DNA from: UBA4093 sp036676455
Lineage (GTDB): Bacteria > Cyanobacteriota > Sericytochromatia > S15B-MN24 > UBA4093
Direction: 5' to 3'
Assembly (NCBI GenBank): GCA_036676455.1
Contig: JAKFCW010000021.1
Coordinates: 93,612-157,611 of the forward strand
Length of the DNA: 64,000 nucleotides
The notes beneath the pieces were generated by a model, which was given only the letters and a program-made list of their open reading frames with translations, did no database searches and was not told where the DNA came from. Below are positions 55,332-63,883 of the stretch, one piece after another. Numbering within the stretch: position 1 is the first letter of the stretch; every line of letters starts with the position of its first letter. Both the position numbers and the translations under genes were made by a program.

Positions 55332-56798
55332 CTAGACGGCTTCCGCCGGGGCGGCAGGGCGCTGGCGCACCAGGGCGACCAGGTAGACGAGCAGCAGGGC
55401 GAAAACGCAGGCGAAGACGATCAGCCGGTCCTTGCGCGGGGCGTTGAGCACCGTGATGAGCCAGGGTGCCGAGATCAGGCTGACGGCCGCGGCCGAGAGC
55501 AGCAGGGGCGGCATCAAGGGAGCGAAGCGGTAGGCGGTGAGGCCTTCCTCGGCCAGGACGCCCAGCACGTAGACGGTGACCAGCAGGCCCGCGAGGTAGC
55601 TCGCGAGGGGGTCGACGTGGATGAAGTAGCCCATCAAGGCAGGCAGGACGAGCACCACCAGGGCCTCGAGGCCCAGGAAGATGCCCGCGGGGGCGATGGT
55701 CCGGCGCAGGGCCGCCAGCGCGAAGGGCACGAAGAAGGCGGCTATCAGCCCGAAGGACGTGTAGGTATGGGTCAGGTCCACCCCGTACTGGTTGAGGTAG
55801 GTACGGTCGAGGAAGAGCTGGAGCAAGGCGCGTCCCGCGAAGCCCGAGACCAGGATGCCCGTGAGCAGCGGCGCGCGGCCCTGCGCCAGCAGCATGACCG
55901 AGAGGCCGATGCCCGTGAGGCTCACGCCCAGCATGCCGAAGAGGCGGTTGGCAAGCAGCAGGCAGCCTCCGGCGACCAGGACGAGCGCGAGGGCCGGCAG
56001 GGGGCCGGCATGCTCGCGGGTGGTGCGCTCGCTGACCAGCAGCAAGAGCGAGAGGGCGACCGCCAGCCCGAGTCCCATGAGCGAGGGAAGGACCACGTTG
56101 CTTTCGAGCCGGAAGCCCCAGTAACCCAGAGGAGCCAAGAGAGCCATCAGGATGCCCGCTCCGACGAAGGGGGCGGCGTTCCGAGGCAGCCAGGTCATGG
56201 CGTATGAGACGCCGAGCGTGAGGGCGGCCAGGCCCAGGGCCCAGGCGGAGCCGAGCGAGACGTCGGGGAAGGCGCGATCGCCCCAGACGACGCCGGCGCC
56301 GATGACGGCGACCAGGCCCATCGCCGAGCTGAGGCCCTCGGCGCGAGGATGCCCCGCAAGGGCCAGTGGCAGGGTCGTGCAGGCGAGGCCCAAGAGGCCG
56401 CCCATGACCACGTAGCTGGCCAGCACCGGATCGGGGACGAGTGCGTCGGTGAGGACGAGCAGGCCGAGGCCCGCGGCGGCGCGCGCCAGCAGATCGCGGG
56501 CGGGGAGGTCGCGCCAGAAGAGCCAGGACGGAGCCATCCCGAAGCCCCAGCCAAGGGCGCCCGCGACGACGAGGCCGGCGATCGCCAGCCCCGCCTTCTC
56601 GCCGCTGGGCGCCAGGAAGAACGTCCCGACGGCCATCAAGGCCAGAAGCGCCGGAGGAAGCCAGCGTTGGGTACCCGAGGGCGCAAGATTTTCCGACTCG
56701 GGGGCCCGGAAGTTCCGGAAGAGCGCGAACCCGACGACGGCGACGGCCACCAGGGCGGCCAGCAGCCAGAGCAACGGGGGAAGATCGCGAATCGGCAT
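55332..56798 (-). CDS. Polytopic membrane protein, unknown function
   Basis: A 488-residue very hydrophobic protein with about thirteen membrane segments, starting MPIRDLPPLLWLLAALVAVAVVGFALF. It shows no SEDS (FtsW/RodA) signature motifs, though its position just before a transpeptidase gene would suit a wall-glycan or lipid-carrier partner. A loop DRTYLNQYGVDLTHTYTSFG near residue 325 is the most polar conserved-looking stretch. First gene of the unit with the transpeptidase and SpoIID-like genes. Confidence 0.65.
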   Translation of the reverse strand: MPIRDLPPLLWLLAALVAVAVVGFALFRNFRAPESENLAPSGTQRWLPPALLALMAVGTFFLAPSGEKAGLAIAGLVVAGALGWGFGMAPSWLFWRDLPARDLLARAAAGLGLLVLTDALVPDPVLASYVVMGGLLGLACTTLPLALAGHPRAEGLSSAMGLVAVIGAGVVWGDRAFPDVSLGSAWALGLAALTLGVSYAMTWLPRNAAPFVGAGILMALLAPLGYWGFRLESNVVLPSLMGLGLAVALSLLLLVSERTTREHAGPLPALALVLVAGGCLLLANRLFGMLGVSLTGIGLSVMLLAQGRAPLLTGILVSGFAGRALLQLFLDRTYLNQYGVDLTHTYTSFGLIAAFFVPFALAALRRTIAPAGIFLGLEALVVLVLPALMGYFIHVDPLASYLAGLLVTVYVLGVLAEEGLTAYRFAPLMPPLLLSAAAVSLISAPWLITVLNAPRKDRLIVFACVFALLLVYLVALVRQRPAAPAEAV

Positions 56799-56947
56799 CG
56801 AGCGGCTCCTCTCGGGACAGGGAAACGCTCGATTTTAGCCTTGTCGCCTGCCTGCATGCAAGTTCTCCGGCCATGCGAGCGCCATGTGAGCGATCTCGTG
56901 ATCGCCAGGAAGTACGGTGAGGCCTGTCACCCGGAAGGAGGCCCACG

Positions 56948-57622
56948 ATGGAGAAAAGCAAGATGACGAAGACGCTGGCTGGATGCTTGATCACGGGAAT
57001 GCTTCTCACCGGCACAGCCTTGCCGGCCGCCGCCGGCACCGGGCCGCGCACCGACATCGGCGCGGGCCACCTCGGCCTCGGGTTCGATCCTGGCGCCTTC
57101 TCGCTCGACCTGGGCATCAGCCCCAGCCTGATCGTCGGCGTGGACGCCCGGGAGAGCACCGAGGGCACTGCCTGGGGCGGCATCGGCGCCCGTGCGACCC
57201 TGCGGCTTCTGGGCAATGCCGACGGCTGGAACCTTGGCCTGGGCGGCCGCCTGAGCATTCCTGGCCAGTCCTTCGACGCGCTGACCGACTCGCGGGTGAA
57301 GGACGTCCCCAGCACCTTCCAGAACATGGGCGCGGCCTCTGCTTACGTGCTGCTGTCGATGCCCATCACCCCGTGGTTCATCATGCGCTACCCCATCGGG
57401 ATGACGTACTACGTCGGGCCCGAGCAGAACGGCGGTCAGGCCTGGACCTTCGGCGGCGCCAGCTGGACTCCCGGCGACCCGCGCACGATGTCCTTCTCCA
57501 GCGGCGGCCGGGACTTCTACCTACCGGTCCTGCAGTTCCTGCCGGAGACGGCGCTCAAGCTCGGCGGCTTCGAGGCGACGCTCTTCGGCACGTCCATCGC
57601 CGGCATCCGCTTGACCTTCTAG
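56948..57622 (+). CDS. Predicted outer-membrane beta-barrel protein
   Basis: A 224-residue protein with a signal peptide (TLAGCLITGMLLTGTALPAAAG) and a Gly-rich, alternating-pattern mature chain ending in IAGIRLTF, the terminal Phe typical of barrels folded by BAM. LGLGFDPGAFSLDLGISPSLIVGVDAR resembles a barrel strand pair. AAGGAGG lies before the ATG. Function unknown. The feature supports a diderm envelope. Confidence 0.65.
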   Translation: MEKSKMTKTLAGCLITGMLLTGTALPAAAGTGPRTDIGAGHLGLGFDPGAFSLDLGISPSLIVGVDARESTEGTAWGGIGARATLRLLGNADGWNLGLGGRLSIPGQSFDALTDSRVKDVPSTFQNMGAASAYVLLSMPITPWFIMRYPIGMTYYVGPEQNGGQAWTFGGASWTPGDPRTMSFSSGGRDFYLPVLQFLPETALKLGGFEATLFGTSIAGIRLTF

Positions 57623-57659
57623 CATGGACGGCGACGGTGCCATGGGAAGCGACTTGGGC

Positions 57660-57665
57660 TATAAT
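57660..57665 (+). promoter_or_regulatory. -10 box of the DUF2267 gene
   Basis: A perfect TATAAT; the -35 is weak. It lies 70 bp before the predicted start codon. Confidence 0.4.
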
Positions 57666-57734
57666 GGCTCAAGCGGCGCTTCTCCGCTCGGGGCGGTCCC
57701 GGGAGCGCCAATTCTCAGGAGGAATGGCAAAGCG

Positions 57735-58151
57735 ATGGTGGAAGCTTTCATCACCAAGATCCAGGGCGACCTGGAACTGCACAACCCCTATCATGCCGAG
57801 CTCCTGGCTGCGGCGGTGCTCTCGACCCTGCGCGAGACCATTAACAGCGCCGACGCCGCGGCCATCGAGCGGCAGCTGCCCAAGGACTTCCAGGCCTACT
57901 GGGTGGGCGACATGTTCAAGACCGGGTTCCGGACCCACCGGCGCGAGGAGATCTGGCGCGAGGATCAGTTCTTCACGCGCGTGGGCCGTCTCGCCGAGAT
58001 CCGCGACCCCAAGCTGACCGAGGACATCGTCCGGGTGATCTTCAACCGGTTCCAGGAGATCCTCAACGACCAGGACGTGGACTTCTTCGCCACGAAGCTG
58101 CCCACGAGCCTCCGCCAGCTCTGGATCGAAGGGGCTCCCGCCCTGCACTAG
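57735..58151 (+). CDS. DUF2267-like small protein
   Basis: A 138-residue soluble, all-helical protein. The pattern FITKIQGDLELHNPYHAELLAAAVLSTLRETINSADAAAIERQLPKDFQAYW resembles the DUF2267 fold, in which two helical repeats are found; the second half (LTEDIVRVIFNRFQEIL...ATKLPTSLRQLW) repeats it. AGGAGGA lies about 12 nt upstream of ATG 57735, rather far. Function unknown. Confidence 0.68.
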   Translation: MVEAFITKIQGDLELHNPYHAELLAAAVLSTLRETINSADAAAIERQLPKDFQAYWVGDMFKTGFRTHRREEIWREDQFFTRVGRLAEIRDPKLTEDIVRVIFNRFQEILNDQDVDFFATKLPTSLRQLWIEGAPALH

Positions 58152-58198
58152 CCGATTGCCTCGGGCTTGCGCCCGGATCGAGTCGGCAACCATCCACT

Positions 58199-58232
58199 GA
58201 AACGGGTCTCGCCCCTTGGGCGGGCCCGTTTC
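58199..58232. terminator. Hairpin after the DUF2267 gene, possible terminator
   Basis: GAAACGGG pairs with CCCGTTTC around an inner GCCC/GGGC. There is no U-tract on either side, so termination is uncertain. Confidence 0.35.
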
Positions 58233-58394
58233 GCATGGGGAGCCTTCGGGTTCGCCACTCCAAGATGCCAGCAGGATTTCAGCGTTGCGCGCTAACAAGC
58301 GAGTGTCGTGCGGGGTGATACTCGATCCAGGCGTTGCACGTGCTCCAGCTAGGGTTGAGGGGGCGTCGCGCGGGCGGGGACGGAGGGCCAGGCG

Positions 58395-59477
58395 TTGGGG
58401 GCGAGTCTCTACTCCACTCCGCTCGGGGTCTTGATTTTCCTCGGCGCGGGCGGGCTGCTACTGATCATCCTGCTGCAAGCCGCAGGTGAGGTCCTGGCAC
58501 CCTTGCTCTTCACCTACACCCTTTCCGTCACGCTGCTCCCGATCATCGGGTGGCTTGAGCGACGCGGGCTTCGCCGCGGGATCGCGGTCGCGGCGGTCTT
58601 CCTGAGCGCGTTTCTCATCGCCTTTCTGGTCCTCGCCTTTGCGGCCAGTCAGCTCGAGCTCTTCGCTGAGCGGATCCCGCGCTACCGCGAGATGCTGAGC
58701 GCCTCGTTCGCCCCCCTCAAGCTCGGGCTGCAGGGTCTCGGCGTCGACACGGCCGCCCTCGCTCGGAGCGAGCACCTGAGCTCGGGGGCGCTGGCACGGC
58801 AGACCCTCGGGCTCATCGGCAAGGTCCTGGCGCAGGCAGGCTCGCTCAGCATCTTCCTGTTTCTCTTGCTGGTCATGGCCGTGGAGGCTCCCGCCGTGGG
58901 GCGCGCGCTGAGCGCCCACCTCCAGGCAGATTCGCCCATGTTGCAGCGGTATCGTACCTTTCAGCACGAGGTGGCGGCCCAGTACCGGATCGCGACCCTC
59001 AGCAACGCCATCAGCGCCGTGGCGCTCACCGTCGCCTACGTCGCCTTCCGAATCGACTTCGCGCTGCTCTGGGGCCTTCTGACGTTCTTCCTGAGCTACA
59101 TCCCCCGGTTCGGGATGCTCTTGAGCTTCATCCCCCCGATCATCATGGCCTTCGTGCAGTACGGGTTCAGCACCAGCCTCCTGGTGCTGATCCTGGCCTT
59201 CATCGTCAACGGCCTGATGGACAACCTCGTCACGCCACGCCTGACCGGCAAGGGCCTGAGCCTGCGAACGTCGGTCATCGCGATCGGCGCCATGGTCTGG
59301 CTCTGGGTCTTCGGGCCGCTGGGGGCTTTACTCTCGATCTCGATGATGCTCTTCATCCGGATGGTCCTGGCAAGCAGCCCGGAGACCCTGCCACTGGCTT
59401 ATCTGCTCAGCACGGATGCGTACGCTCCACCGGATACCACTCCCCCGGCCGAGCCTGAAGCCCCCCAAAAAAGCTAA
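58395..59477 (+). CDS. AI-2E family transporter (PerM-like)
   Basis: A 360-residue inner-membrane protein with seven to eight helices. The family core is LLWGLLTFFLSYIPRFGMLLSFIPPIIMAFVQYG, followed by VNGLMDNLVTPRLTGKGLSLRTSVIAIGAMVWLWVFGPLGALLSISMMLF, the classic PerM signature. The TTG start at 58395 has GGAGGG upstream. Relatives export autoinducer-2 or act in sodium/proton antiport; the substrate here is unknown. Convergent with lipB, overlapping it by 4 bp. Confidence 0.9.
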   Translation: MGASLYSTPLGVLIFLGAGGLLLIILLQAAGEVLAPLLFTYTLSVTLLPIIGWLERRGLRRGIAVAAVFLSAFLIAFLVLAFAASQLELFAERIPRYREMLSASFAPLKLGLQGLGVDTAALARSEHLSSGALARQTLGLIGKVLAQAGSLSIFLFLLLVMAVEAPAVGRALSAHLQADSPMLQRYRTFQHEVAAQYRIATLSNAISAVALTVAYVAFRIDFALLWGLLTFFLSYIPRFGMLLSFIPPIIMAFVQYGFSTSLLVLILAFIVNGLMDNLVTPRLTGKGLSLRTSVIAIGAMVWLWVFGPLGALLSISMMLFIRMVLASSPETLPLAYLLSTDAYAPPDTTPPAEPEAPQKS

Positions 59478-60136
59478 ACGACCAGCACCTCGTCGAGCGT
59501 CGAAGCGCGGAGGCTCCGGCCGAAGATTTCCTCGAACTGCTCCGCGATCGCCGCCTTGATCTCGGGCATCGGCACGGGACGAGCGGCCATGGCTTCCACC
59601 GAGCTCATGACCGTGGCCGAGAGCCCGCACGGGTTGATCAGCCCGAAGTAGCTGAGGTCCGTGCTGACGTTGAGGCCGAAGCCGTGGTACGTGACCCACC
59701 GGCGCACGGCGACCCCGATGGAGGCCAGCTTCTTGCCCTGGCACCAGACTCCGGTGTAACCGGGGTTGCGATCGCCTTCGAGGCCGTAGGGGGCGATCGC
59801 CCGGATGAGGGCTTCTTCCTGGTTGCGCAGGAAGCGGTGAAGATCCCGCTCGCCCTCGCGCAACAGGAAGATGGGATACCCGATCAGCTGGCCGGGCCCG
59901 TGATAGGTCGCCTCGCCACCGCGTTCGATCTCGTAGATCGGCACGCGCCCTCGCACCAGCACGTCCTCCGCCGCTCCAGCCTTGCGGCCGAGGGTGATGA
60001 CGTGCGGATGCTCGACGAGCAAGAGCACGTCCGGGATCCGGTCGTCCGCTCGCAGCTCGACCAGGCGCTTCTGGAGATGCCAGACCTCCTGGTAGTCGCG
60101 CGTGCCGAGATCAACGATGAGCGCCTGAGGTTTCAC
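59474..60136 (-). CDS. lipB: Lipoyl (octanoyl) transferase LipB
   Basis: A 220-residue enzyme moving octanoate from acyl-ACP to the lipoyl domains of dehydrogenase complexes. Signature ERGGEATYHGPGQLIGYPIFLL is intact; KLASIGVAVRRWVTYHGFGLNV carries the catalytic Lys and the loop FGLINPCGLSATVMSS the catalytic Cys. GTG 60136 has AGGAAG 5-7 nt upstream; a GTG at 60151 is a poorer start. It follows lpdA by 42 bp, fitting its role in lipoylating the E2 encoded at 62520. Confidence 0.94.
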   Translation of the reverse strand: MKPQALIVDLGTRDYQEVWHLQKRLVELRADDRIPDVLLLVEHPHVITLGRKAGAAEDVLVRGRVPIYEIERGGEATYHGPGQLIGYPIFLLREGERDLHRFLRNQEEALIRAIAPYGLEGDRNPGYTGVWCQGKKLASIGVAVRRWVTYHGFGLNVSTDLSYFGLINPCGLSATVMSSVEAMAARPVPMPEIKAAIAEQFEEIFGRSLRASTLDEVLVV

Positions 60137-60178
60137 GGGGCTTCCTATCACGGTGTCCGAGGGGTATCCGGGAGTCGC

Positions 60179-61609
60179 CTACCGGGCGACCGGGGTCTTG
60201 TCCTTCTTGGGGTTCAGGGCGTGGATCGCCTCTCCGACCGCCGCCTTGGCCGCCTCCATGAGGCCCTCGGCGAGGGTGGGGTGGGCGTGAACCGTGAGGC
60301 TGAGGTCGTCGATGAACGCGCCCATCTCGATGGCGAGCGCGCCCTCGGCGATCAGATCCGACGCTCCCGGGCCCACGATGTGGATGCCCAGCACCTCCTG
60401 GGTACCCTTGTCGGCGATGACCTTGACGAAGCCGTCGGTTTCACCGGTCGTCATGGCGCGCCCCAGCGCGGCGAAGGGGAACTTGCCGACGATGATCTCG
60501 TAGCCCTGAGCCTTGGCTTCGGATTCCGAGAGGCCGGCCGAACCGATCTCGGGGTCGGTGAAGACCACGGCGGGGATGACCTTGGCGTCCTGCGCGACGG
60601 GATGGCCGGCGATGACCTCGGCGGCCACCTCGGCGTCCTTGGAGGCCTTGTGGGCGAGCATGGGCTGGCCGCAGACGTCGCCGATGGCGTAGATGCCAGG
60701 GACGTTGGTCTTGAGCTGGTTGTTCACCTTGATGAAGCCACGCTCGTCGAGGGCGACGCCGATCTTCTCGAGGCCGAAGCCCTCGGTGTTGGGCTTGCGG
60801 CCCACTGTGACGAGGATCTTGTCGGCGTCGAGGTCCATGACCCGGCCGTTTTGCTCGATGTGCACTTTGGCGCAGAGCGGCCCATCCGTCCAGCCCTTGG
60901 CCGCCGCGTTGAGGACCACGTTCACGTTCAGCTTCTTCAGCTGGCGCGCGATCACCTGGGCGATCTCGGGGTCGAAGCCGGGCAGGACCTGGTCCGCACG
61001 CTCGACGACGGTGACGTTCGCGCCGAGCTTGGCGTACATGATGCCCATCTCGAGGCCGATGTAGCCGCCGCCGACGACCAGCAGGCGGTTGGGAACTTCA
61101 TGAAGGGACAGCGCCTCGGTCGAGCTGATGACCCGGCGGCCGTCGAACTTGAAGCCGGGGATCTCGATGGGGCGCGAGCCCGTGGCGATGATGACGTTAT
61201 CAGCCTCGACCAGGACGGGACCGTCCGGGGTAGCGACCTCGATCTCGCGGGCGCTGCGGAAGGTGGCCGTGCCCATGAGGACCTCGCCGCCGTTACCCTT
61301 GACCAGCGTGCCGATGCCGTTGGTGAGCTTGCTGACGATGCCGTCCTTCCAGCTGATCAGCTTGGGGAAGTCGACCACGAGATCGCCCACGATGATGCCC
61401 ATCTGGTCGGCCTTGCGAATCTTGTCGACGGTCTTGGCCGCGGTGATGAGGGCTTTGGAGGGGATGCAGCCCACATTGAGGCAAACCCCGCCGAGGGCGT
61501 TCTTCTCGACCAAGAGGGTATTCTTACCGAGCTGGGCGAGGCGGATGGCGGCCACGTAACCGCCGGGGCCGGCTCCGATCACCAGCGCGTCTACATTCTT
61601 CTTCTGCAT
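60179..61609 (-). CDS. lpdA: Dihydrolipoyl dehydrogenase (E3)
   Basis: A 476-residue FAD/NAD flavoprotein that reoxidises dihydrolipoamide on 2-oxoacid dehydrogenase or glycine cleavage complexes. GAGPGGYVAAIRLAQLG (FAD), the redox disulfide GGVCLNVGCIPSKAL, VVGGGYIGLEMG (NAD) and the C-terminal TVHAHPTLAEGLMEA with the catalytic His-Glu pair are intact. It lies before lipB and, after the divergent-oriented 61829 gene, behind the E2 and E1-beta genes. Confidence 0.96.
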   Translation of the reverse strand: MQKKNVDALVIGAGPGGYVAAIRLAQLGKNTLLVEKNALGGVCLNVGCIPSKALITAAKTVDKIRKADQMGIIVGDLVVDFPKLISWKDGIVSKLTNGIGTLVKGNGGEVLMGTATFRSAREIEVATPDGPVLVEADNVIIATGSRPIEIPGFKFDGRRVISSTEALSLHEVPNRLLVVGGGYIGLEMGIMYAKLGANVTVVERADQVLPGFDPEIAQVIARQLKKLNVNVVLNAAAKGWTDGPLCAKVHIEQNGRVMDLDADKILVTVGRKPNTEGFGLEKIGVALDERGFIKVNNQLKTNVPGIYAIGDVCGQPMLAHKASKDAEVAAEVIAGHPVAQDAKVIPAVVFTDPEIGSAGLSESEAKAQGYEIIVGKFPFAALGRAMTTGETDGFVKVIADKGTQEVLGIHIVGPGASDLIAEGALAIEMGAFIDDLSLTVHAHPTLAEGLMEAAKAAVGEAIHALNPKKDKTPVAR

Positions 61610-61828
61610 GATAGGGATCTCTCCTGCTCTTCAGGCGCGTCCTCGCGCCGCTACCTTCTAGTTTACGAGGAAGCGTCTGGTTCCGGCAATCTCTGCGTGA
61701 ATCGCGAAGGACCGCATCCCTGTTTGGAATCCATTAAGTTCCCTCTAAATCTCCGTAGAATCCCGCAGAAACCGAGTCGCCAAGGGGCATACAGCGAAAA
61801 GATGCTGGTAACCGTCAAGGAGTGCCCC

Positions 61829-62464
61829 ATGGCCAATATTCAGAACGACCCTCACCGCCGCTCGACCGGGCCCATCAAGCCCAAGACCGAGCCTCTGAAG
61901 ACCAAGTCCAAGACCAAGCAGACGTCATCCGAACCGAAGCCCAAGCAAAAGAAAGACGAAATGGCGCTCGGAAAGTCCGCGGAGCGCGCCAACTCCTATC
62001 AGCCCGGCAAGGCGAAGGAAAAAGAGGAGGAGAAGGGCCTCCTCGGGAAGCTCAACGATGGCGTCCTCGATCCCCTTGGCAAGGGCGATACGGTCAAGGG
62101 AGCCATCCTCCGGCATCTCGCCGAGCCGCTGGAAGCTGCGGGCAACAAGCTCGGCAAGGCGCTCATGGCCATCGACCAGGTTCCGTTCATGCGCGGCGTC
62201 GGCAAGGCATTGCCCATCGTCGGGCTCATCCCCACCGCCTTCGACATCAAGGCGGCCATCGATTCCCATAAGGACCCCAAGGCCAGCTCTGCCGAGAAGA
62301 GCCTGGCCACCGGGAAGGCCGTCCTATCGTCCCTCTCGTCGGTCCTCGGCGTTGCGGCGGCCGTCACGGCGCCCGCACCGCCTGTGGCCTTGACCCTTGC
62401 GGCCCTCTCGCTCACCTTCGGGGCGGCCGCCTGGGCCACGGATCTCGCAAAGCCCAAGAAGTAG
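61829..62464 (+). CDS. Lys-rich protein with hydrophobic C-terminal hairpin, unknown function
   Basis: A 211-residue protein. The first 80 residues are low-complexity and highly charged (KPKTEPLKTKSKTKQTS; KAKEKEEEKG). A helical middle (GALILRHLAEPLEAAGNKLGKAL-like) leads to two hydrophobic helices (AVLSSLSSVLGVAAAVTA and PVALTLAALSLTFGAAAW) that could insert in a membrane as a hairpin. ATG 61829 follows AAGGAG. It is inserted, in opposite orientation, between the dehydrogenase genes lpdA and E2. No signal peptide and no family recognised; an effector- or toxin-like protein is one possibility. Confidence 0.6.
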   Translation: MANIQNDPHRRSTGPIKPKTEPLKTKSKTKQTSSEPKPKQKKDEMALGKSAERANSYQPGKAKEKEEEKGLLGKLNDGVLDPLGKGDTVKGAILRHLAEPLEAAGNKLGKALMAIDQVPFMRGVGKALPIVGLIPTAFDIKAAIDSHKDPKASSAEKSLATGKAVLSSLSSVLGVAAAVTAPAPPVALTLAALSLTFGAAAWATDLAKPKK

Positions 62465-62472
62465 CTCCTTGT

Positions 62473-62520
62473 GAAGAAGGGCCGGCCCCCGCGGGGGCCG
62501 GCCCTTCTTCTGGTTTCTCT
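62473..62520. terminator. Perfect 38-bp palindromic terminator
   Basis: Arms GAAGAAGGGCCGGCCCCC and its exact complement meet at a GC centre; the plus side continues TGGTTTCTCTTA. It lies between the convergent 61829 and E2 genes and should stop both directions, so lpdA probably needs its own promoter. Confidence 0.75.
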
Positions 62521-63875
62521 TACGCCATCAGCAGAAGCGTCGGGTTCTCGAGCAACTGGATGATCCGGTTGCAGAACTTGACGCCATCCGCTCCGTCGAC
62601 CACGCGGTGATCGAAGGAGAGCGAGAGGTAGAGCATGTCGCGGGCCACGATCTCATCGTTCCGGATGACGGGACGCTTCTGGATCTTGGTGACCGCGAGG
62701 ATGCCGACCTCGGGGTAGTTGATGACCGGGGTCGCGATGAGGCCGCCGATGTTGCCGATGGAGGACACCGTGAAGGTGCCGCCCTGCAGCTCGTCGAGGG
62801 CGCTCTTGCCCTTGCGGGCGCGCTCGGCGACTTCCTCGACCTCGCGGGCGACCTGGAAGAGGGACTTCTTGTCCACGTCGCGAACGACGGGAACGATCAG
62901 GCCCGCATCGGCCGAAACCGCCACGCCCAGGTTGTAGTACTTCTTGAGCACCAGCTCCTGGGTCGCCTCGTCGAGGGAGGCGTTGAGCATCGGGAACTCC
63001 TTGAGGGCGATCGAGACCGCCTTCAGGATGAAGGGCAGGAAGGTCAGCTTCACGCCGTGGCCGATGGCGGCTTCCTTGTTGTCGCCGCGCAGCTTGACCA
63101 GCTCGGTCACGTCCGCCTCGTCGACGACCGTGAAGTGGGCCGCGGTCTGCTTGGACTGCGCCATCTTCTCGGCGATCTTCTTGCGCATGCCGCGCAGGGG
63201 GATGCGCTCCTCCAGTGCGGGGGCATGGCTGACGGTGACCGGGGCCGCGGCCTTGGGGGCAGCGACGGGGGCGACGGCAGCAGCCGCCACCTGGACGGTC
63301 GCGGCCTTGACGGGCACGGTCACGGCGCCGCCCTCGGCGACCCGGCGGACGTCTTCCTTGGTGATCCGGCCCTTGGGACCGGTCCCGGGGACCTGGTTCA
63401 GGTCGACGCCCAGCTCCCGAGCCGTCTTGCGGGTGGCGGGGGTGGCGAGGACGCGACCGAAGGAGTTCAAGGCATGCTCGATGACCGCCGACTCCTCGGG
63501 GAGCTTGTCGTACACGACGCAGCCCGAATCGGCGAGCGGAAGCTCGCTCTGAGCCGCAGCGGCCTGGGCCGGGGCATCGGCCTTGTGCCCGCCGTGCGTG
63601 ATGGGAGCCTTGGCGCCGGCTTCCATCTCGATCACGACGACCACGTCGCCGACGTTGATGATCTGGCCGGGCTCGCCGAAGGTCTGGATGATCTTGCCCT
63701 TGCGAGGCGAGGGAATCTCGACGGTGGCCTTGTCGGTCATGACCTCGAACATGGCCTGGTCAGCAGCGACCTCGTCGCCGGCCTTCACCAGCCACGAGAT
63801 CAGCTCTCCTTCGACCACGCCCTCGCCGATGTCCGGCAGGCGGAACTCCAGGAGGTTCTGAGTTTGCGTAGACAT
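62520..63875 (-). CDS. Dihydrolipoamide acyltransferase (E2 of a 2-oxoacid dehydrogenase)
   Basis: A 451-residue E2. One lipoyl domain (about 8-83; FEVMTDKATVEIPSPRKGKI with the lipoylated Lys), an Ala/Pro-rich linker, an E3-binding domain (TRKTARELGVDLNQVPGTGPKGRITKEDVRR, about 147-177), another linker, and the catalytic domain from about 210 ending SFDHRVVDGADGVKFCNRI with the active-site His. The single lipoyl domain and sequence resemble the branched-chain type, but a pyruvate complex is also possible. It is 8 bp downstream of the E1-beta gene. Confidence 0.94.
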   Translation of the reverse strand: MSTQTQNLLEFRLPDIGEGVVEGELISWLVKAGDEVAADQAMFEVMTDKATVEIPSPRKGKIIQTFGEPGQIINVGDVVVVIEMEAGAKAPITHGGHKADAPAQAAAAQSELPLADSGCVVYDKLPEESAVIEHALNSFGRVLATPATRKTARELGVDLNQVPGTGPKGRITKEDVRRVAEGGAVTVPVKAATVQVAAAAVAPVAAPKAAAPVTVSHAPALEERIPLRGMRKKIAEKMAQSKQTAAHFTVVDEADVTELVKLRGDNKEAAIGHGVKLTFLPFILKAVSIALKEFPMLNASLDEATQELVLKKYYNLGVAVSADAGLIVPVVRDVDKKSLFQVAREVEEVAERARKGKSALDELQGGTFTVSSIGNIGGLIATPVINYPEVGILAVTKIQKRPVIRNDEIVARDMLYLSLSFDHRVVDGADGVKFCNRIIQLLENPTLLLMA

Positions 63876-63883
63876 CTATCCTC

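Noticed and set aside
55332..56798. FtsW/RodA (SEDS) assignment suggested by the neighbouring transpeptidase
   Set aside because: No SEDS signature motifs are present; left as an unknown membrane protein.
54412..57327. 971-codon version of the penicillin-binding protein frame
   Set aside because: Only the last 304 codons look like protein; the upstream part is the shadow of the membrane protein gene on the same strand in another frame. The GTG at 55323 with a signal peptide is the likely start.
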